Part shown: piece by piece, positions 1-7,298 of the stretch
Layout of the letters: every line of letters starts with the position of its first letter
How positions within the stretch are numbered: position 1 is the stretch's first letter
Source of the DNA: an uncultured Bacteroidales bacterium
GTDB taxonomy: Bacteria > Bacteroidota > Bacteroidia > Bacteroidales > UBA932
Assembly: GCA_905235995.1 (NCBI GenBank)
Contig: CAJONI010000032.1
Coordinates: 1-35,049 of the forward strand
DNA: 35,049 nt
Direction of reading: 5' to 3'
Position numbers and translations under genes: made by a program
Notes under the pieces: model-generated
What the model was told of the DNA's origin: nothing
What the model saw: the letters and a program-made list of their open reading frames with translations, nothing else
The model's database searches: none

Positions 1-1
1 A

Positions 2-211
2 CGCGTCGCCTACGACTATGCACTCAAACGCTACCGCGACTATTACAGCGGAATAAAGACCGCCGAAGAAAAAGGCCGTGAAGAAGGCCGCATCGAAGGC
101 GAGGACTACCAGAAGAAAGAGATCGCCAAAGCGATGAAAGAAAAAGGTCTTGAAGTCCAGCTTATTATTGATTGTACCGGATTATCAGAAGAAGATATAG
201 CAGCACTGTAA
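2..211 (+). CDS. C-terminal end of a Rpn/PD-(D/E)XK nuclease transposase family protein (5' end outside window)
   Basis: The reading frame is open from the first base of the window and stops at TAA 209-211, giving 70 residues. It has the charged GREEGRIEGE linker and then a short helical tail with EKGLEVQLIIDCTGLSEEDI, which resembles the C-terminus of Rpn-type recombination-promoting nuclease / PD-(D/E)XK transposase-family proteins common in Bacteroidales (family knowledge). The catalytic domain would lie upstream and is not visible. The codon mix is more A-rich than that of the neighbouring genes, which fits an accessory, mobile gene (inference). A strong terminator follows within 30 bases. 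The family call rests only on the tail, so a different protein with a similar tail is possible. Confidence 0.6.
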   Translation, partial: RVAYDYALKRYRDYYSGIKTAEEKGREEGRIEGEDYQKKEIAKAMKEKGLEVQLIIDCTGLSEEDIAAL

Positions 212-240
212 AGGTTATTTACAGACTTCTATTAAAAGCT

Positions 241-279
241 GGAGCCGCATAGTGATTAATGCGGCTCCGATTTCTTTTT
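241..279 (+). terminator. Rho-independent terminator after the nuclease-family gene
   Basis: A 10-bp perfect stem, GGAGCCGCAT / ATGCGGCTCC, with an 8-base loop is followed by a T-rich run (TTTCTTTTT). It lies 30 bases after the stop of the partial gene at 2-211. Confidence 0.85.
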
Positions 280-285
280 GTGTGC

Positions 286-307
286 GTCCCGGGCTTGATC
301 CGGGATC
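286..307. repeat. Dispersed palindromic repeat, copy A
   Basis: The core CCCGGGCTTGATCCGGG matches the dispersed element seen again near 29523, 33741, 33761 and 34347 (consensus roughly CCGGGCTTGACCCGG followed by AATC). It is a short imperfect dyad between a terminator and the end of the lolA-like gene. Confidence 0.6.
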
Positions 308-310
308 TAT

Positions 311-829
311 TTAATACGTGAAGATATATTCGGTCGAGATGCCGCCGAATTCCTCGAGGACCATGCGCGTAGGCAGGTTCTTGCTGTTGTATTCCATCAC
401 GATCTTGGAATAGCCGCGGGGAGCGGCCTTGCGGGCTGTCATCTCCACCGTCTTGACACCGCTTTTTTCCGAGACCTTGAGTTCGGCGTCGTTGTCCTGT
501 GCGGCCTGCTCCACGTTGCCGGTGATGCAGTTGAGCAGGGTGTTCTTCATAGTGCGGAAGCGGGCGTTGTTGTCGGTGTTGACCGAGATCTGCTGTCCGT
601 TGGAGTTGGAGCGGAGCATCGGGCCGGAAATGACCAGGTAATCGCCTGCAGGCTGGGTGTAGGTCATCGTCAGCTGGTCGGGATTGATGAAGGAGATGAC
701 GCCCTCGGAGCGGACAACCTTGCCGGAGGCCTTGATGGTGCGGGCCTGGGTGAAGGAGCAGTCGAGTTGCTGGGCGAACGCGAGGGCTGCGCTGCAGAGA
801 AGGAATATGGTCAGAAAAGTCTTTTTCAT
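311..829 (-). CDS. LolA-like outer-membrane lipoprotein carrier
   Basis: A 172-residue protein with a clear signal peptide (MKKTFLTIFLLCSAALAFA, cleaved before QQ). The mature part has the single-domain LolA-like pattern: an early FTQARTIKASGKVVRSEGVISF strand pair, a QLTMTYTQPAGDYLVI strand, and a C-terminal half ending in NLPTRMVLEEFGG. LolA-family proteins are periplasmic carriers of lipidated cargo (family knowledge). The upstream in-frame extension has no signal peptide, so ATG at 829 is chosen; a -7 box lies about 23 bases before it. In aryl-polyene and related clusters, LolA-like proteins occur with MMPL exporters and thioesterases, as here, so the cargo may be a lipid rather than a lipoprotein (inference). 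Confidence 0.8.
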   Translation of the reverse strand: MKKTFLTIFLLCSAALAFAQQLDCSFTQARTIKASGKVVRSEGVISFINPDQLTMTYTQPAGDYLVISGPMLRSNSNGQQISVNTDNNARFRTMKNTLLNCITGNVEQAAQDNDAELKVSEKSGVKTVEMTARKAAPRGYSKIVMEYNSKNLPTRMVLEEFGGISTEYIFTY

Positions 830-852
830 TGTCTTGTCGTTTTTTGGAAGGG

Positions 853-860
853 CAAAGGTA
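853..860 (-). promoter_or_regulatory. -7 box for the lolA-like gene
   Basis: TACCTTTG on the minus strand matches the Bacteroidota -7 consensus TAnnTTTG, 23 bases before the ATG. It lies between the thioesterase stop and lolA, so lolA can be transcribed on its own. No convincing -33 element was seen. Confidence 0.5.
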
Positions 861-872
861 AGACAATTCTTT

Positions 873-1628
873 CTAATTTCGTACCAAAACGATCTCGACG
901 CAGAAAGCCGAAACGCCTTCCACTCGTCCTTCCACTGCCCAGCCGCCGGGTATCTCCGCACGGAAGAACTCCACATTGGAGCCGGGGCGGACCTCCTTGT
1001 TGAAGTTGATGGTCAGGCTCCGTACACGGTTGTGCGCCACCAGGTCAAAATCGAGGCAGTCCATGGCCCAGGCCACGTAGCGGGCGTTGTTGGCATGGCC
1101 TAGCATGTCTACGTCGGAATAGGCTGCGATGCGGCTGCCGGCTGGTTCGACGCCCTCGGAAGGCAGCGCTACTTTCGGGCAGGGAGTATCGATGGCGCTG
1201 TCGGGGTATTCGGTATCGACGGGGAGTTCGGAGGGAAGATGTTCGCGTCTGACAAGCCGCCGCGTGTCGGTGTTGATCACCAGCCACGACGATGTCGCCA
1301 GCACTGCGGGATGGCCCTGAGCGTCGAGCATACGGAAGTCGCGCACGTAGAACGGACCTTCGAAACCCTTGTGCCAGGTCTGGAGTTCTACCTCATCCCT
1401 CCAGCGGGGCATGGCCGGAAACTCGATGTGCATGCGCGAGAGGACCCACGCAAGCGAGGAGCGCTGCAGGTCGTCGAAGCCGAAGCCCAGATGCGTTGCG
1501 GAAGCATTGGCCATCTCCTGCGCCAGGTCCATGAAGGAACTGGGTTTGAGGAAACTGTCGGCGTCGGTGCCGTAGCTCGGGATACGGATCTGCTGGCGTG
1601 TCTTGTTGTCTTCGTTCGCGGAAATCAT
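873..1628 (-). CDS. Acyl-ACP thioesterase (FatA/FatB-like double hotdog)
   Basis: A 251-residue protein, the usual length for bacterial acyl-ACP thioesterases, which hydrolyse acyl-ACP to free fatty acid in the cytoplasm. The first hotdog domain (about 10-125) carries the family-like segment LAWVLSRMHIEF at 59-70. The second (about 165-250) carries SDVDMLGHANNARY at 171-184, with D174, H178 and N180 at the catalytic positions, then INFNKEV at 207-213. ATG 1628 is used because the upstream in-frame extension is basic, lacks homology-like features and contains the promoter. The gene sits just beyond a fatty-acid activation operon (FakAB, PlsX, ACP), which would act on the free acids this enzyme releases (inference). 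Confidence 0.88.
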   Translation of the reverse strand: MISANEDNKTRQQIRIPSYGTDADSFLKPSSFMDLAQEMANASATHLGFGFDDLQRSSLAWVLSRMHIEFPAMPRWRDEVELQTWHKGFEGPFYVRDFRMLDAQGHPAVLATSSWLVINTDTRRLVRREHLPSELPVDTEYPDSAIDTPCPKVALPSEGVEPAGSRIAAYSDVDMLGHANNARYVAWAMDCLDFDLVAHNRVRSLTINFNKEVRPGSNVEFFRAEIPGGWAVEGRVEGVSAFCVEIVLVRN

Positions 1629-1647
1629 TTTCTTGGTAGAGTTTTTG

Positions 1648-1655
1648 CAAAAGTA
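1648..1655 (-). promoter_or_regulatory. -7 box for the acyl-ACP thioesterase gene
   Basis: TACTTTTG on the minus strand matches TAnnTTTG and ends 19 bases before the thioesterase ATG, inside the 76-base divergent gap with the DUF3108 gene. Confidence 0.5.
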
Positions 1656-1704
1656 CGGAGAATTTTTGCTTTTTTTGCAGTCCCGTTTGCGGAAGCCATA
1701 ATAG

Positions 1705-2418
1705 ATGAAACGCATCCTTCCCCTCATATTGCTCTTTGTGAGCTGCCTGGCCCAGGCCCAGGATCATTCCCTCGGCACCGAGACCCTCAGTTATACCATA
1801 CGCCACAATCTCTTCCCCGGAAACATCGGCACGATGACCTTCGACGGCCGTCCGGACGGGGAGAATTATCGTCTGGAAGCGACGCTCACCGCTGCGGTTG
1901 GCGGAATCTACACGCTTGACTGTCAATACGGTTCGACCTTTATCATGGACGAGGCCCTCACCCCCGTGGCGGCAGACCGTTCGCAGACCGAGAAGAAATA
2001 TTGGGCGAAGGGAATCTACGACTGGGAGACCCCCGGCAAGGTTCACCTCGACGTGACGAAGAGTTCCAGGCCTCATCGCGACGAGATTCTCGAATGGGAC
2101 GGCATCGTCCGCGACCTGCTCGGCATGCTCTGGCGCATCCGCACCCTCGACTACGGCTCCGACAGCACAGCCATGGTTCCGGAATGGCCCGCGACTGCCC
2201 TGCTTCTCGACCACGACCCGCTGCCCGTGAGCATCGCCTCCTGCAAACGCAAGACCATCAAGTTCGAGGGCAAGCCTACTCCCGTCATTGTGGTCGTCCT
2301 CGTCCAGGACGGCAAGGAAGCCCTCAGCATGACCATCACCGACGACGCCACCCACACCCCCCTGCGCTTCTCCATCGGCCTCTCCTTCGGCACGATCAAA
2401 GGTACGCTGAAGAAATAA
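1705..2418 (+). CDS. DUF3108 domain protein, secreted
   Basis: A 237-residue protein with a signal peptide (MKRILPLILLFVSCLAQAQ). The mature part is strand-rich, with the DUF3108-like order: an early YTIRHNLFPGNIGTMTF segment, a YRLEATLTAAVGGIYTLDCQYGS segment, RDLLGMLWRIRTLDYG in the middle, a KTIKFEGKPTPVIVVVL strand, and a TPLRFSIGLSFGTIKGTLKK end. DUF3108 proteins are periplasmic and of unknown function, often encoded near envelope genes. The Cys at residue 14 is followed by LAQAQ, so ordinary signal peptidase I cleavage seems likelier than lipidation. It is the only plus-strand gene inside a minus-strand lipid block, separating the thioesterase/lolA pair from the FakAB-PlsX operon. No clear promoter was found for it. 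Confidence 0.75.
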   Translation: MKRILPLILLFVSCLAQAQDHSLGTETLSYTIRHNLFPGNIGTMTFDGRPDGENYRLEATLTAAVGGIYTLDCQYGSTFIMDEALTPVAADRSQTEKKYWAKGIYDWETPGKVHLDVTKSSRPHRDEILEWDGIVRDLLGMLWRIRTLDYGSDSTAMVPEWPATALLLDHDPLPVSIASCKRKTIKFEGKPTPVIVVVLVQDGKEALSMTITDDATHTPLRFSIGLSFGTIKGTLKK

Positions 2419-2451
2419 AGGCCCTGGATCAGGCTCCGGGAAGACGGTCGC

Positions 2452-2685
2452 CTACTGGGCTGCTTCCTGTTTTTCGAGGTAGTCGACTACGTCGCCGACG
2501 GTTTCGAAGGTGGCGAGGGCGGCGTCGGGGATGACGATGCCGTACTGGTCTTCAACTTTCATCAGGAGTTGGAGGATGTCGATGGAGTCGGCGCCAAGGT
2601 CGCGCTTGATCTTGGATTCGCGGGTGATGATGGCCGGGTCTTTCCGGAGCTGTTTGGCCAGTATGGCCTGCACTTTGTCAAACAT
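2452..2685 (-). CDS. Acyl carrier protein
   Basis: A 77-residue acidic protein of normal ACP length. The 4'-phosphopantetheine attachment site is Ser34 in DLGADSIDILQLLMKVED, followed by the acidic helix and the IPDAALATFETVGDVVDYL end. It begins 6 bases after plsX stops and is the last gene of the six-gene operon. The DSID form of the site, rather than the DSLD common in housekeeping AcpP, and the location apart from fabF suggest a dedicated ACP that exchanges acyl groups with PlsX and possibly with the GNAT acyltransferase two genes upstream (inference). Whether it is the only ACP of the organism cannot be seen here, so no symbol is given. Confidence 0.92.
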   Translation of the reverse strand: MFDKVQAILAKQLRKDPAIITRESKIKRDLGADSIDILQLLMKVEDQYGIVIPDAALATFETVGDVVDYLEKQEAAQ

Positions 2686-2691
2686 GACGGG

Positions 2692-3711
2692 TTAATCTTC
2701 GTAGTGTTCGTATTTTGCAATTTCGCTTTCGATCTTGGCGGAGAGACGGGAGGTCTCCATCCTGTAGGCCTGCTCGATACATTTTTCCACGGCGACGGCG
2801 CGGCTGCTGCCGTGGCCCTTGACCACGACCTTCTGAGTGCCCAGCAGTACGCTGCCACCGTAGTTCTGGTAGTTCATGAACTCCTTCTCTTCCATGAACA
2901 TGCGCTTCATCAGCAGCGCCCCGAACTTGTAGAGGTTGCGGGAATATATGTCCTTCTTCAGCTTCTTGAGCAATTCGACCGCAGTGCCCTCGGTGGTCTT
3001 TACCAGAACGTTGCCTGAGAAACCGTCGGCCACCACAAGGTCGTAGGAACCCGACAGCAGGTCGCGGCTCTCCATGTTGCCCACGAAGTTGACCGAAGGA
3101 GTCTCCTTCAGCAGCGCGTAGGTCTCGCGCCGCAGATCGTCGCCCTTCTCCGCCTCCAGGCCCACGTTGAGCAGGGCCGTGCGCGGAGAGGCGATACCGT
3201 AGACATTTTCCAGATAGAGGCTCGCCATGATGGCGAACTGCCGCAGATGGGCGGACGTCACCTCGGGGTTCGCACCGCTGTCGCAGATGCCGACAATGCC
3301 GCCCGTCATGGTGGGCAGCAGCGGGCAGAATGCCGGACGTATGACGCCCGGGATGCGGCCCAGACGTACCAGGGCCCCCGTGACGAGCGCCCCGGTGGAG
3401 CCGGTTGATACCATTCCGGCGATGTCGTCGCAGTCGCGCAGCATGATGATGGCCTTCATCATCGAGCTGTTGCGCTTGAGACGTATGGCGTCGGTGGGCT
3501 TCTCGTCGCCGCCAATGACCTCGGGCGCATGGACGATCTCCAGCCTGGAGGCGTCGTAGGACTTGCCGGCGAGTTCGGCCCGGATCAGGGCTTCGTCGCC
3601 CGTCAGCAGCAGGTGCAGTTCGGGATTCTTCGCCAGTGCGGCGACGGCGCCGGCGACCGGCGCTTCGGGGCAGTGGTCGCCCCCGAAGCAGTCGATGAGG
3701 AGCTTTATCAT
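2692..3711 (-). CDS. plsX: Phosphate acyltransferase PlsX
   Basis: A 339-residue protein of standard PlsX length. It starts MIKLLIDCFGGDHCPEAPV (family: DAMGGDxAP) and has STGALVTGALVRLGRIPGVIRPAF at about 104-128, GICDSGANPEVTSAHLRQFA, NVGLEAEKG, and DLVVADGFSGNVLVKTTEG. PlsX is a soluble, membrane-associated enzyme that interconverts acyl-ACP and acyl-phosphate for phosphatidate synthesis. Its start overlaps the stop of the GNAT gene in an ATGA, and ACP follows after 6 bases, so translation is probably coupled. Next to FakAB, PlsX can run in reverse and load activated free fatty acid onto ACP (known for FakAB/PlsX systems of Firmicutes; inferred here). The typical plsX-rpmF-fabH context is absent. 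Confidence 0.93.
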   Translation of the reverse strand: MIKLLIDCFGGDHCPEAPVAGAVAALAKNPELHLLLTGDEALIRAELAGKSYDASRLEIVHAPEVIGGDEKPTDAIRLKRNSSMMKAIIMLRDCDDIAGMVSTGSTGALVTGALVRLGRIPGVIRPAFCPLLPTMTGGIVGICDSGANPEVTSAHLRQFAIMASLYLENVYGIASPRTALLNVGLEAEKGDDLRRETYALLKETPSVNFVGNMESRDLLSGSYDLVVADGFSGNVLVKTTEGTAVELLKKLKKDIYSRNLYKFGALLMKRMFMEEKEFMNYQNYGGSVLLGTQKVVVKGHGSSRAVAVEKCIEQAYRMETSRLSAKIESEIAKYEHYED

Positions 3712-4829
3712 GACAGTTTCTTCATATAGGCGCGGCGGCGCTTCACCTGCCTGGCGTCGAAACGGTGCCAGAGGTTGAGGATGGCGTAGTTGTCCTCGAG
3801 GTTGAGGTTCGTCTCGCAGTACTCGACGCCGGTGTCGCGCAGCATGTGCATGATGGCCGAGGCGAAGGCTACCGACACCCCGCGGTTGAGATATTCCGGA
3901 TCTACGCCCACAAGGCAGAGGTCGATGATCTTCGGATTGCGGATGCAGCGCAGCAAGCGCAGCAGGGTGCGGGGAGTGTAGCGTCCGCGCGTGCCTGCCA
4001 GCGCAGGCGCGAGCGCAGGAATCGCGAAGCCGAAGCAGACCACCCTCTCGTTCTCGTCGAGGATGACCGCGGTGTATTTCGGGCTGATGACGATGCGGAA
4101 ATTGTCGATCATCAGTTTCTTCATCCCCTCGGTGAAGGGGACGGTGCCGTAGAGGCCCTCGTACGACTTGTCGAGGATCTCAAAGATGCCGTCGGCGTAG
4201 CGCTTCAGGAAATCGGCGGTGCCCCTGGAAGGTCCGAAGTGCAGCTTGTAGCGGCGGAAAATGAAATCGGTGAGCTTGTCGAGATCCTCCTCGTCGGTCT
4301 CGGGGGCGTAGATGCGCGACTCAGTCCAGTCGACCTCCTTGGCGTAGCCCAGCGCTTCGACGTGGTGCTGATAGTACTCGGCATTGTACTGCTCCTCGAA
4401 GGTCTGCGGCTGGTCGAAACCCTCCACCAGCAGGCCCTCGCGCTCCAGGTCCGAGAAACTCAGCGGGCCGCAGGCCGTGTCCATCCCCTTCGAAAGTGCC
4501 CAGGCCTCGAAAGCCCCGAAGAGCGCCCTGGAAACCTCAGGGTCGTCGATGGTGTCGAAACGGCAGAAACGCGCGCGCTTCTCCTTCCTCTTCTCGTTGG
4601 AGGCCCTCTGGATTATGCCCTGGATGCGGCCGGCGATCTTCCCGTCGCGATAGGCGTTCCAGCAGGTCCAGTCGCAGCAGTCGTTGTAGACGAAGTTCCT
4701 GGAGAACATCTTCTTCTCGTCGGCATAAAGCGGCGGGACGAAGAACTTGCTGCCGCGGTAGAGGTCGAGCGGGAAGCTGAGGAACTCCCGCTGCTCGCGC
4801 CGCGTCTTTACTTCCCTGACTTCTACCAT
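3708..4829 (-). CDS. GNAT-fold N-acyltransferase, YghO / bacterial ceramide synthase-like
   Basis: A 373-residue cytoplasmic protein with no signal peptide or membrane segment. Segment 88-139 contains FDTIDDPEVSRALF, then GPLSFSDLEREGLLVEGFD, a pattern I associate with the YghO-like GNAT family; the C-terminal GNAT half has CLVGVDPEYLNRGVSVAFASAIM followed by a NYAILNLWHRFDA end. From memory, this family includes the bacterial ceramide synthase described in Caulobacter; I cannot verify the match here. ATG 4829 is chosen because it lies 1 base after the fakB stop; the upstream extension would run into fakB. The plsX start overlaps its stop. Sitting between acyl-phosphate and acyl-ACP enzymes, it plausibly uses an acyl-ACP donor to N-acylate an amine (inference). 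The acceptor is unknown. Confidence 0.65.
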   Translation of the reverse strand: MVEVREVKTRREQREFLSFPLDLYRGSKFFVPPLYADEKKMFSRNFVYNDCCDWTCWNAYRDGKIAGRIQGIIQRASNEKRKEKRARFCRFDTIDDPEVSRALFGAFEAWALSKGMDTACGPLSFSDLEREGLLVEGFDQPQTFEEQYNAEYYQHHVEALGYAKEVDWTESRIYAPETDEEDLDKLTDFIFRRYKLHFGPSRGTADFLKRYADGIFEILDKSYEGLYGTVPFTEGMKKLMIDNFRIVISPKYTAVILDENERVVCFGFAIPALAPALAGTRGRYTPRTLLRLLRCIRNPKIIDLCLVGVDPEYLNRGVSVAFASAIMHMLRDTGVEYCETNLNLEDNYAILNLWHRFDARQVKRRRAYMKKLS

Positions 4830-4830
4830 C

Positions 4831-5700
4831 TTAGCGATTTTTGGCGTGGAAGCACACACTCACCCCGTTAGGCCCGGCGTGGCTGCCGGCGGTGGGGTTG
4901 CAGACCACGAATTCGATGTCAAGGTCTTCCCCGAAGCGCTCCCTGATCATCCTGGCCTCCTCTTCGGCGAGCTCCGGCGCATCGGTGTGCCCGATGTAGA
5001 AACGGTAGGACTTGATGGCGTCGCCCAGCTGGAGAACCTTGTCCGAAAGGTATTCCATGGCCTTGGCGCGGCCCTTGACTGTGCCGCACGAGACCATCTT
5101 GCCCTCTTCGGACATGTAGATGATGGGCCTGATGCCGATGAGCGTGCCCATGGTGGCGGCCAGGCCGCTCACGCGACCGCTGCGGCGGAAGAATTTCAGG
5201 TCGTCGGCGAAGAAATACATGGCGTAGTGGTCGACTTCGGTCCTGGCCCACTCCATCATTTCGTCGAGAGTCTTTCCCTCGAGGAAGAGGTCGCCCACGG
5301 CGCGGACTATGGCGTAGCTGATGGTGGTGATGCCCTTGGTGTCGATCTCCTCGAAGCGGCGTTCCGGATACCTGGCGCGGAGCTCGGCCACGGCCTGGTC
5401 CATCGCGTCGAAGGTGTTGGTCATGGCACGGGAGAAGTGCACGTAGAGTATGTCCCTGCCGGCCTTGAACTCAGGCTCGAAATACTCGATGTAGCGTTCC
5501 CTGGAGATGGCGCTGGTGGTGGGCAGCACTCCTGAGCGCAGCATGTCGTAGAAACTGCGCGAGTCGAATTCCTTGAAGTCTACGTATGGGTAAACGGTCT
5601 TTGCGTCCACGCTGTAGGGCATGCTGATGAGCTTGTAGCCATATTGAGCAGCCACTGCAGGGGTGATGTCGGTGTCGGTGTCGGTGTAAAGTGTCAGCAT
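4831..5700 (-). CDS. DegV family fatty acid-binding protein, FakB-like
   Basis: A 289-residue, two-lobed EDD-fold protein of normal DegV length. Expected features in order: YTDTDTDIT at 5-13 (family: TDSSSDL), PTTSAIS at 60-66 (TSxxS), HFSRAMTNTF at 88-97, DDLKFFRRSGRVS at 166-178, GTLIGIRPI at 185-193, GHTDAPELAEE at 237-247 and the end segment GSHAGPNGVSVCF at 272-284. T62, S63, H238 and H274 fall at positions that bind the fatty-acid carboxylate in FakB proteins (family knowledge). The start overlaps the end of the FakA gene by 7 bases, as expected for partners. FakB holds the free fatty acid while FakA phosphorylates it. The N-terminal loop is encoded by a short hexanucleotide repeat. Confidence 0.87.
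   Translation of the reverse strand: MLTLYTDTDTDITPAVAAQYGYKLISMPYSVDAKTVYPYVDFKEFDSRSFYDMLRSGVLPTTSAISRERYIEYFEPEFKAGRDILYVHFSRAMTNTFDAMDQAVAELRARYPERRFEEIDTKGITTISYAIVRAVGDLFLEGKTLDEMMEWARTEVDHYAMYFFADDLKFFRRSGRVSGLAATMGTLIGIRPIIYMSEEGKMVSCGTVKGRAKAMEYLSDKVLQLGDAIKSYRFYIGHTDAPELAEEEARMIRERFGEDLDIEFVVCNPTAGSHAGPNGVSVCFHAKNR
5665..5688 (-). repeat. Hexanucleotide tandem repeat in the fakB-like gene
   Basis: Two perfect GGTGTC units flanked by one-mismatch units (plus-strand reading) encode the TDTDTD stretch in the N-terminal loop of the DegV/FakB protein. Confidence 0.6.
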
Positions 5701-7298
5701 AGCAGTAAGATATAATCGTAAACGGGTTGGCCTCCGGGGATGAGGGTTACTTCGGTGCGGGGAAAGGCGGCCTGCAGGGCTCCGGCGGCGGCCTCGGCCT
5801 CGTCGGCCGGCACGTCGCCTCCCTGGAAGAGGAGTGCAAGGTCGTGGCTGTCGGTCCCGAGCCTGCGGGCAAGCTCCAGGATGGTCTCCTGCCGCTCGGG
5901 GGAAGCGCAGAGTATGTCCTTCCCGCTCATGCCGAGATAGTCGCCGGTATGCCCGGCTTCGCTGTCGCGAATGGCGCGGGACACGTTGCCGCTGACGCAG
6001 TCGCCCAGCGCCTCTTCCAGCGCGGGGACTATCTCGTCGACGGTCTGCGAGACGTCGAGGTTCGCCATGGCGAAATAGCCTTCGCCGAGGCTCCGGGTGG
6101 GGATGACCTCGACGCGCGACTTGCCGTACATCTCGGCGGCCTGTCTGGCGGTGAGGAGTATGTTGCCGTTGTTGGGGAAGACGAGCACGCTTTCGGCGCC
6201 TATGCTGTCGAAAGCCTCGATGAAGGCCTGCACCGGCGGGTTCATGGTCTGTCCGCCCTCTATCACCACGTCGGCGCCCATGTCGCTGAAGGCCTGCTGC
6301 AGGCCCGCCCCTGCCGCCACCGTCACCACCCCGAGGACCTTGCCGCGGGTGCGGAAGCGCTCGTCCATGTGGTTCCCGTGGTGCTGGAGCGTCATGTTCT
6401 CGATCTTGAGGGTCAGGAACTCGCCCCACTTCTGGCACTGGTTGAGTATTTCGCCGGGGGTGCGGGTGTGGACGTGCACCTTGATGATGCTTCCGTCGCG
6501 GAAGAACACCAGCGACTCGCCGTGGGCCGAAAGCCAGTCGGATATCTCACGCTCGTCGAAGTGCTCCAGGTCGACCTTGCTGCGCTGCAGCCTGAGCAGG
6601 AACTCGGTGCAGTAGCCGAACTCCAGGGTGCTGTCTTCCGAGAAGGCATCCAGGTCGACGGCGTGCGCCGCGGGAAGGTTTGCTTCTTCCGGCAGTAAGG
6701 CGGCCTGTCCGTGCAGCGCGGCCCTCATGCCTTCGGCGATGTAGAGAAGCCCTGCGCCTCCGCTGTCCACCACTCCTGCGCGCTTGAGCACGTAGAGCAG
6801 CTCGGGAGTATGCTGGAGCGAGAGGTCCATGGCAGATATCAGCAGGTCGAAGTATTCGTCGAAATTGCGGCTGTGCGAGGCGGCGGCCACTCCTTCCCTA
6901 AGGACGGTCAGGATGGTGCCCTCCACGGGCTCCGGCACCGCGCCGTAGGCCGATTCCACTCCGCAGGCCATGGCTTTCTCGAAAGCCTCGAGTCCCGCCT
7001 CTTCGCATCCGTCCAGCCCTTTGGCTATGCCGGCGAATATGCGGGAGAGTATCACCCCGGAATTGCCGCGGGCTCCCGTCAGCATCCCCCGGGAGACGGC
7101 GGCAGCGGTTTCCCCGAGCGTACCGGCGGCGGCACGGTATCCCGCCTCGATGGTCATGTACATGTTGTCGCCCGTGTCTCCGTCGGGAATGGGGAAGACG
7201 TTCAGGTCGTTGACGATCTTCCTGTTCTCGCCCAGACGCGCGGCGCCGCCGCGGACCAGCGAAAGGAAACGCTTTCCATCCAGTGTTTCTTCCGTCAT
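5694..7298 (-). CDS. Fatty acid kinase catalytic subunit, FakA-like (DAK2/YloV)
   Basis: A 534-residue protein matching the full FakA/YloV layout. The N-terminal DhaL kinase domain (1 to about 200) has NVFPIPDGDTGDNM at 33-46, with D39, D41 and D44 as Mg-ATP ligands, GARGNSGVILSRIFAG at 75-90 and DSGGAGLL at 178-185. The middle domain has GYCTEF (C230) and KVHVHT (H275, H277), matching the Cys-His-His metal site of FakA. The C-terminal domain has GGQTMNPP and FPNNGNILLTA, typical of the FakB-interacting part. FakA transfers phosphate from ATP to FakB-bound fatty acid to make acyl-phosphate. Its ATG shares ATGA with the stop of the MMPL gene, and the FakB gene overlaps its 3' end. A DAK2 protein on dihydroxyacetone is unlikely given the partner. 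Confidence 0.88.
   Translation of the reverse strand: MTEETLDGKRFLSLVRGGAARLGENRKIVNDLNVFPIPDGDTGDNMYMTIEAGYRAAAGTLGETAAAVSRGMLTGARGNSGVILSRIFAGIAKGLDGCEEAGLEAFEKAMACGVESAYGAVPEPVEGTILTVLREGVAAASHSRNFDEYFDLLISAMDLSLQHTPELLYVLKRAGVVDSGGAGLLYIAEGMRAALHGQAALLPEEANLPAAHAVDLDAFSEDSTLEFGYCTEFLLRLQRSKVDLEHFDEREISDWLSAHGESLVFFRDGSIIKVHVHTRTPGEILNQCQKWGEFLTLKIENMTLQHHGNHMDERFRTRGKVLGVVTVAAGAGLQQAFSDMGADVVIEGGQTMNPPVQAFIEAFDSIGAESVLVFPNNGNILLTARQAAEMYGKSRVEVIPTRSLGEGYFAMANLDVSQTVDEIVPALEEALGDCVSGNVSRAIRDSEAGHTGDYLGMSGKDILCASPERQETILELARRLGTDSHDLALLFQGGDVPADEAEAAAGALQAAFPRTEVTLIPGGQPVYDYILLLC

Noticed and set aside
4831-6438. 535-residue frame that would fuse an Arg-rich N-terminus to the DegV protein
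   Set aside because: The first part is out of frame inside the FakA gene. The DegV fold starts at the ATG at 5700.
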